From positions 1 through 64,000 of the forward strand of contig NZ_FXUA01000001.1 of assembly GCF_900182815.1 (NCBI RefSeq): a stretch of DNA of 64,000 bases, read 5' to 3'. The first letter of the stretch is position 1, and every line of letters starts with the position of its first letter. Made by a program: the position numbers and the translations under genes. The notes under the pieces are model-generated. The model was not told the origin of the DNA. It did not search any database and saw only the letters and a program-made list of their open reading frames with translations. The DNA comes from Algoriphagus winogradskyi (lineage in GTDB: Bacteria; Bacteroidota; Bacteroidia; Cytophagales; Cyclobacteriaceae). Positions 63,084 to 64,000 of this stretch are shown piece by piece.

Positions 63084-64000
63084 ATGAATTCATTCATAGA
63101 AGAATTACGCTGGAGAGGCATGCTCCAGGACATGACTCCCGATATTGAAGAACACCTTACTAAAGGAATGACTTCTGCCTATCTAGGATTTGATCCGACC
63201 GCAGATTCTCTACATATAGGTCACCTGGTCGGAGTGATGACCCTACTACACTTCCAGCGAGCTGGTCACAAGCCATTTGCTTTAGTTGGCGGTGCAACTG
63301 GGATGATTGGTGATCCTTCTTTCAAGTCGGCAGAACGTAATCTTTTAGACAAAGCCACTCTGGATCACAATATCTCTTGTATTCAGGATCAATTAGCCAA
63401 ATTTCTTGATTTTGCTGGTACTACTTCAAATAAAGCCGAGCTGGTCAATAACTACGATTGGATGTCCAAATTTAGCTTTTTGGACTTTATCAGGGATATC
63501 GGCAAGCACATCACAGTGAACTACATGATGTCCAAAGACTCTGTTAAAAGACGTCTGGAAGATGGAAATGGACTTTCTTTTACCGAATTCACCTATCAGC
63601 TGATTCAGGGATACGATTTTTATCATTTGTGGAAAAATGAAAATTGCTCTATTCAGCTGGGTGGTTCTGACCAATGGGGAAATATCGTAACAGGTACGGA
63701 ATTGATCAGAAGAATGGGCGGAGGTTCTGCCTATGCACTGACTGTTCCTTTGATCACCAAAGCTGACGGAGCGAAATTCGGTAAAACTGAGGGCGGTTCT
63801 GTTTGGCTGGATCCAGAAAAGACTTCTCCATATGCATTCTACCAGTTTTGGCTAAATGTATCTGATGCAGACGCTTCCAAATACATTAGGATTTTCACCA
63901 TTTTGGATCAGGAAACCATTGTAAAACTTGAAGCTGAGCATGCAGAAGCTCCTCACCTCCGTATATTACAAAAGGAGATCGCTAAGCAAATCACAACGAT
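63084..64000 (+). CDS. tyrS: Tyrosine--tRNA ligase, 3' end outside the window
   Basis: The first 305 residues of a class I aminoacyl-tRNA synthetase. The HIGH motif is at residues 44-47 ('SLHIGHLVG') and the KMSKS-like loop is 'KFGKTEGG'; '[33 protein letters not shown]' is the tyrosine-binding region. The gene starts at ATG 63084 ([13 protein letters not shown]) and runs off the right edge; the C-terminal S4 domain is missing only because the window ends. It charges tRNA-Tyr in the cytoplasm. Confidence 0.97.
   Translation, partial: MNSFIEELRWRGMLQDMTPDIEEHLTKGMTSAYLGFDPTADSLHIGHLVGVMTLLHFQRAGHKPFALVGGATGMIGDPSFKSAERNLLDKATLDHNISCIQDQLAKFLDFAGTTSNKAELVNNYDWMSKFSFLDFIRDIGKHITVNYMMSKDSVKRRLEDGNGLSFTEFTYQLIQGYDFYHLWKNENCSIQLGGSDQWGNIVTGTELIRRMGGGSAYALTVPLITKADGAKFGKTEGGSVWLDPEKTSPYAFYQFWLNVSDADASKYIRIFTILDQETIVKLEAEHAEAPHLRILQKEIAKQITT

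Noticed and set aside
1..64000. tRNA or rRNA genes
   Set aside because: I looked for cloverleaf-like intergenic segments and conserved T-loop (GGTTCGAATCC-type) words and found none; a tRNA scan would settle it.

Overview
The window reads as a chromosomal segment from a Bacteroidota bacterium of the Cytophagales/Cyclobacteriaceae type, close to Algoriphagus. That placement is my inference. It rests on several Bacteroidota-style promoters (TTG, about 19 nt, TAnnTTTG), almost no Shine-Dalgarno sequences, many lipoproteins with an SxC lipobox, Tat-exported Gfo/Idh/MocA oxidoreductases, and families typical of the phylum (DUF4136, DUF4230, DUF3472, DUF6807, 6-bladed propellers, OmpA with PD40 repeats, a tricorn-like S41 peptidase). 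No rRNA or tRNA gene was recognised. Most of the window is ordinary core and metabolic gene content; the unusual parts are local.

Layout. 1-3300: a secreted serine hydrolase and a REP-associated Y1 transposase (RAYT) set in a dense field of REP-like palindromes. 3543-8267: a small membrane protein, then a three-gene minus-strand cluster (SbnA-like PLP enzyme, FAD/NAD(P)-binding protein, Y4yA-like PLP decarboxylase) that looks like a compact amino-acid-derived metabolite pathway. 8886-20158: AI-2E-family permease, two small haem-binding proteins, DinB protein, small hypothetical genes, a large lipoprotein joining a propeller, HEAT-like repeats, cytochrome c and a discoidin-like domain, DUF4230, an unknown two-gene lipoprotein unit, aldo/keto reductase and a methyltransferase. 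20364-26114: a sugar region (DUF3472, aldose epimerase, then a minus-strand operon of Gfo/Idh, AP-endonuclease-2-type isomerase and DUF6807) that suggests periplasmic keto-sugar chemistry.

26291-29688: a SatD-like protein with a nucleotide-cyclase-like motif pattern and a C-terminal helix-turn-helix, translationally coupled to a DUF3307 membrane protein, followed by a BASS-family transporter and a PlsC acyltransferase. It is preceded by four 20-bp inverted repeats at an exact 28-bp period. This is my best candidate for an undescribed system. 29764-37944: HppD, DUF502, topoisomerase IB, MscS channel, YihY/BrkB, an orphan GH2 C-terminal module and a phosphohexomutase. 38087-46543: propeller lipoprotein, an ergothioneine operon (M14-like hydrolase, EgtB, EgtD), MurB, dCMP deaminase, DUF4136, a stand-alone receiver protein, and two very small genes, one of them a 59-residue protein with 37 acidic and no basic residues. 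46554-64000: glycerate kinase with an alanine symporter, GH20 hexosaminidase, a second Tat-type Gfo/Idh protein, OmpA/PD40 protein, deoxyhypusine-synthase-like protein, OmpH/Skp, histone-deacetylase-like protein, a small holin-like membrane protein, desaturase, an orphan BlaI, tricorn-like peptidase and the 5' part of tyrS, cut by the window end.

A second dispersed repeat, about 140-160 bp with TATCCGC/GCGGATA ends, occurs four times (11219, 15915, 18243, 44000) and looks like a MITE.
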